NCBI GenBank assembly: GCA_023213315.1
Contig: JAKCPI010001563.1
Location: 1-64,000, forward strand
Reading direction: 5' to 3'
DNA: 64,000 nucleotides
From: Euborellia annulipes
Taxonomy: Eukaryota; Arthropoda; Insecta; Dermaptera; Anisolabididae
Shown here: positions 59,576 to 64,000 of the stretch, in pieces
Layout: the number at the start of each line of letters is the position of its first letter
Numbering within the stretch: position 1 is the first letter of the stretch
The notes under the pieces: model-generated
The model's database searches: none
What the model was told of the DNA's origin: nothing
Seen by the model: only the letters and a program-made list of their open reading frames with translations
Position numbers and translations under genes: made by a program

Positions 59576-60540
59576 CACACCCACCACTTACAGTTACCTG
59601 TCCACTATTTTAATCTCTTTGTTCTTTTGATAATAAAATTATTTGTTCTAACAATAAATTAACAGTAGGCCTATATCCACTGAATTTAAAAATATTTTCC
59701 TAGCAGAATGCCTTGATATAATGATAGTGGTACTTTGTTCGTCATGAGAGATAAGAAATTTCAATTTATTTGGATTATAATTTTTGGATGGACGGTCCTT
59801 TTATAATTAAATATTAAATAGTAATTAAAAAAGTATTAAAAAGTAAACTAAAATGTTTACAAACTTAAAAGTATAGTTTTTCGGCTTCTAAGGCCATTTA
59901 GACCACACCCTTATTTTTACTTTTTCTTAGTGAATATTAATTTAAATTAGAAAGACTTCATCGTTTTGAATTGTTAGAGTATTCATAAACCACAATGAAT
60001 TTCTAATTTTATTTATTTTATTAAAAATTCCGAAATATTAATATATATATATATATGAAAACAATATGAAAAGGTGTTTTACTTTCTCTTACCCTATATA
60101 TGAAATATATAGAGAGAAAGTATTGTTTTCTTTTTTAATATACTCTATAATATAATATTAAAAAAAAATTGACATAAATTTGAAGTCAAATATTTTCGAA
60201 ACTATTCCACATATTTAAAAATAAAAGCGACTTTACAAGTTTTTTGTGCTTTAAAACAAAGATAGTAAATCGGTGGCTGGCATGCGGCCCAAACTCGTAT
60301 TTATGCGGTCCGAACCGCGATTTTGTCTTTAAAAGGTTGAGTATTATACCACTGCTCTAAAAGTACGCTATCTAAAATAAATATTTAAAATTCGAAAATA
60401 TTTTTGGGACACATGCTCAATCATAATTATAGATTACATTAACGAACTGAGTTCCTTGACAAAATTTAATTTCTTTATTAATATTTACCACATAACAAAG
60501 AATTCAAATATCGTGGCGTATTACTGATGGGGTAGTAGAA
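59576..60540. other. no gene seen; SINE tail and solo hairpin
   Basis: A SINE tail on minus at 59878-59915 (TTTTTCGGCTTCTAAGGCCA) and a solo copy of the family hairpin at 60081-60122 (TACTTTCTCTTACCC...GAGAGAAAGTA with ATATAT centre). Confidence 0.5.
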
Positions 60541-60589
60541 TTCCCGTGGGGTGGATGGCATTCTTGCTGTTTGTGAGCCGAGGTTCCTT

Positions 60590-60880
60590 AGTGCAAATGA
60601 CCCTCAAACACCACAACAAAAACAGGACACCCTCGACCACAGCAAAAGACACCACCCGTAGGCAATTACCACAGCCACACATCAACTATTGGGAGAAATC
60701 ATTCAAACAAAAACACTGCACACAGGATCAACCAACAAATAAACAAACTGAAACCATTGACACCATCCAACTCCACCAAAGCCCAAAACCAACACAGAAA
60801 CCAAGACCAGGTCATTCACACAAACACGCGTTGCTAAGAACACACTAACACAAACACATTCAATCACTATACAAACCAAA
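60590..60880. other. A/C-skewed block
   Basis: For nearly 300 bases the plus strand is mainly A and C with very little G and modest T. The open frame at 60546-60848 (QKHCTQDQPTNKQ and similar) reflects this composition and matches no family. The skew ends sharply at both sides. Confidence 0.5.
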
Positions 60881-62500
60881 ACAAATTTTATAGGGAATGC
60901 CTTTGTGTTTTAGTTTCTCTTAAAAGTTCATTTAGCTTTAAATTAATTTATTGGTTAATCTGACTCATTTTTAATGGGGTATTTTTTAATGCTAACTTAC
61001 CTGTGGGAGAAGTTGAAAGGATCTAGCATTGTGGGAACCCTAATTATCACAAAACTAACCTTAGAGTAACTGAAAAGAAAATCATGTCGCACATAACGGG
61101 AATTTAAAGATAGAAATTTTTAATTATTATAGAATTTATTTAGAAAAATCAAAGAAAATATTGATGTTTATTATTATATATAGATATAATAACTAGCGGA
61201 GGAGTGACTGCAACCTTGCGAACTCTCCAAGATTTATTATGTCAGAAAAATTTGATTTTATTGGAATTAGAGTTTCATTTTTTTTTTAATTTGCAAAATA
61301 CTTAGCTGTTTGTCTTTGAGGGGTACTTACTCCCTTGCCATATCCTAAATACTGTATATAAATAATGTAGAGAAGAATTTTTGTATTTGATGAATGGCAG
61401 ACGACACGTGCCAGTGCGAGGATATCTTCCAGGCCCATTGTTGGTGTTCCCAATGGATAAATTATAAGAATCGCTTTGGGTGATTTGGATATCTGGATCG
61501 TAATCTGGTTGCGGGTAAAATCGGTTTCTACCGCTTTAGATATAAATAATGTACGAGGCCCTTTTTTTCATCTGATGATTAACATGCCGTGCATTTAGGG
61601 ATAAAAATGATTGGAAGCCAAATTGAATCTATTCTCAAATAGTGATTTCGGATAAAGTGTTTTCCAGGGCATCTTGGGTAACCTTTGCGTTGAATGCCTA
61701 AACTGAGAAATGCCAATATTGACGACCAGGCCTTTGTAACTCCTATGAATGGAATTGAAATCCATTGTCCTATATTCACACATACTCCGTCAGCGAACTA
61801 TTATTTTCACATGAAATGCCTCTTAGAGTTGCTGAAAATAGCTCTCTGATTTTGTAAAAACATGTTTTAAATCTGTTTGTCAGCGTCAGCTGTTTGTAGA
61901 TCATACATCATAAATTGCACTTTGCGTATATTGATTAAGTGATTAAATGTTGTTGTTTTTGGCCTTTGGGTTAATTTAAAATAAATTCTCTTATAGTTTT
62001 TCTTTTCAGTTATTGTTTAATTAAACCTAAGATTAAACTAATGCTTGGGCGCTCTTTTGAGTTCATTTATATCTAAACCCTTAATATTTTCTAATTTTAT
62101 TCATCCATTTAATGTATTTCATTTTTCAATAATATAAAATAACTAATATAAAAATCTCAGGAGCCGATAAAAAGATATTCCCGACTCGTTCTGTCTTTTC
62201 GAGTGTTTACTAATTTATAACGTACGGTTGGTCCCTTGTATTAATATCGTAGTATGCAGTTTAACCATCTTTTGCATTACTTTGGATTATAATTATAATT
62301 TTTATTTTTTTATTTAAAGAGCTTATCGGTCCCTAATGATAATGAGAATTGCAATTAGATTTTTCCGAAATAGTAGAAATTCTTGAGGATTTCTTGTTAT
62401 ACACTAATGAGTTTTTCAAAAGAAATAAAAGCTGCAAGTGGAGTACTTGTGAAACCATTAAGCAATTTGCTTTTTCCGAAACATACTGACCAGAGAATTT
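60881..62500. other. no assignable gene
   Basis: A more complex stretch at 61385-61860 is open on the minus strand in two overlapping frames but matches no protein I recognize. Otherwise AT-rich. Confidence 0.4.
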
Positions 62501-62565
62501 TATCAAAATATTAAACTCTCCGAGGAGAGTGCTTCTGCATTTCTGCAGCTCCTGGAACAACAACA

Positions 62566-62793
62566 TTGATATCGATCTATGCGATTGTCCTGGTAATATT
62601 ATGGAAAAGAAAAGGAAGCTTAATAGAGAAGGCCAATTTCGAGCTCAACCATGAAAGAAGAAGTGACCGTCTTTGGAGTGGCACAAAAAAAGAGGCCAGA
62701 CATTCTATACTGGCAAGGAGAGTTGCAAATTCACTGATCCCATTAATTGAAAGAGAAGTCCAGGCGGGTTACGTTATACAATGGGAAGAGTGA
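62566..62793 (+). CDS. unrecognized 75-codon open frame
   Basis: Reads MISIYAIVLVILWKRKG and then a charged stretch (NHERRSDRLWSGTKKEARHS) ending QAGYVIQWEE. A short hydrophobic start followed by a basic tail. No family recognized, no splice partner identified. The surrounding 62500-62990 is less AT-rich and repeat-free, so a real exon or an old pseudogene is possible. Confidence 0.2.
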   Translation: MISIYAIVLVILWKRKGSLIEKANFELNHERRSDRLWSGTKKEARHSILARRVANSLIPLIEREVQAGYVIQWEE

Positions 62794-62989
62794 CACTCTA
62801 TCCTACAGACAACAATCGAACGTGGGATACCACAAACCATAAATCATCAAGACAACAACTTGAATCCCACAACAGGAGAAGAAAAAAAGAGAAAGAAAGT
62901 GATTCCATATACTGAAGCAAATGCGAAGTGTTCCATTAAAGCTGCAGGTGGATTACGTGTATAGAGTGTGGAGGGGGCGCTTGTTCCCT

Positions 62990-64000
62990 ATTATATATAA
63001 TATTAAATAATAGCAATATGATTTGATTTAAATGTGGAAAAATTGCTGTGAAAAAGTTTTAAAATTTTTAGAAGACTCAATGTATTGGTCTATAATTATC
63101 CGTAAAAATCTAATCATTTTTCTATTTAAGTATATTAATAGCTGCGTAATTGATTTATTTTAGGAAAAAAAGAAAAATTATATGAATCATAATTAAGTAT
63201 TAAAAAAAAATAATTTTTTTAGTAAAATAATTTTAAGAGTGAATTGATTCTAGCATTTATAAGACTGCGCTTATGTAGTTTTTTATTATGTTTGCTTTAT
63301 AAATGATGAGCTTTCCTCTGAGAACAAAGATGAGGATTAATTTAAATTAAAAAAAATTTTACTGTTGATATATTTCCTATTAACTGCGCGCCGGCAGATT
63401 CCGCTGATATTTAGTTTTTCCAGAGCCGTCACAGTCAGTGGAGTGGGGAGGGGGTTCCCATTCTGGAGACCTTGGTTAAGGTGGGAAGAGTTGGGGAAGG
63501 ATTAAAAAATTTTTTTTATATTTAAGCTACTTTCATGGGAATGATACTGGGGTGGGTTTCTGTTTTATTCGCTAATCGCCACTTCTATGAAAGAGTATCG
63601 ATGACTAGACTAACAGGGGGAGTGGAGTATTCATATGACACTAAATAAGGCTTAAAATGACAAAATACAATTAAAAATGAATTTCTCGTCTTAATTTAAA
63701 AATATTCTTCTTGATTTATTAACATCATCAGAGTACTAAATAAAAAAAAGACGAAATTGATTAAATTTAGAATAACGATCTTGGGTATAGCGCCACGGAA
63801 ATTAATGGAATTAAATTAAAAAGAATCCAAGCGGATGGGGTGGCAATGCCATCTAGAAGCCGGCGCTCGAACTTCGATCTAAGTGAGATCTCTTCAAATG
63901 AAAAAATGTTCTTTTTTTTACATTTCGAAAAAAAGGGTTGAAAAAATCTCTATTTTTACAAATAATGTATAATTAAATATAAGAAATAAAAAACCACTTT
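62990..64000. other. no gene seen
   Basis: AT-rich with a G-rich patch near 63440-63500. No repeat or exon recognized. Confidence 0.5.

Noticed and set aside
60546..60848. 100-codon ORF rich in Q, T, K, H, P
   Set aside because: It follows from the A/C skew, which removes stop codons; no family match.

Overview
The window is a piece of an intron-rich, strongly A+T-rich animal nuclear genome. Two genes can be reconstructed exon by exon. The synaptotagmin-7 protein is closest, from memory, to the insect form, so an arthropod is the best guess; the species cannot be told. There is no bacterial-style gene, operon, rRNA gene or CRISPR array, and no intact tRNA gene was seen.

Gene 1 (+ strand, CDS about 6006-16343, 12 coding exons) encodes an FGD5/FGD6-type Rho guanine-nucleotide exchange factor. 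The order is a proline-rich N-terminus, DH, PH, FYVE zinc finger and a second PH. All splice junctions agree in phase. The long third exon has one reading-frame break near 7650-7710. Gene 2 (- strand, 42320 down to 37331, seven exons seen) encodes the linker, C2A and C2B domains of synaptotagmin-7. Its N-terminal membrane exon(s) were not found and should lie at higher coordinates, inside or beyond the window. The genes converge tail to tail, with about 21 kb of transposon-filled DNA between them. Each gene contains one GC-AG intron that the reading frame supports.

Everything else is intron or intergenic DNA built largely of non-autonomous mobile elements. At least ten short hAT-type elements can be delimited by terminal inverted repeats plus 8-bp target duplications (440-1566 with 653-942 nested in it, 9810-10859, 17092-17975, 18923-19291, 19915-20289, 21437-21644, 22142-23282, 27851-28060, 34051-34295, and a 55-bp one at 39860-39914). 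There are also tRNA-derived SINE copies, fold-back elements (204-430, 42420-42866, 57095-58390), and an ORF-less repeat family carrying an ACTTTCTCTTACC hairpin (1738-3001, 25598-26392 and fragments). One LINE reverse-transcriptase relic lies at 55320-55560 (-). About ten loci share a hammerhead-like CTGAWGA...CGAAA motif.

From 42.3 to 64 kb no exon could be assigned. That part holds relics, inverted repeats, a promoter-like G+C-rich block at 52.4-53.0 kb, and an A/C-skewed block at 60.59-60.88 kb. No new multi-gene system was found. The observations most worth checking are the hammerhead-like family, the hairpin repeat family, the paired GC-AG introns and the FGD frame break.
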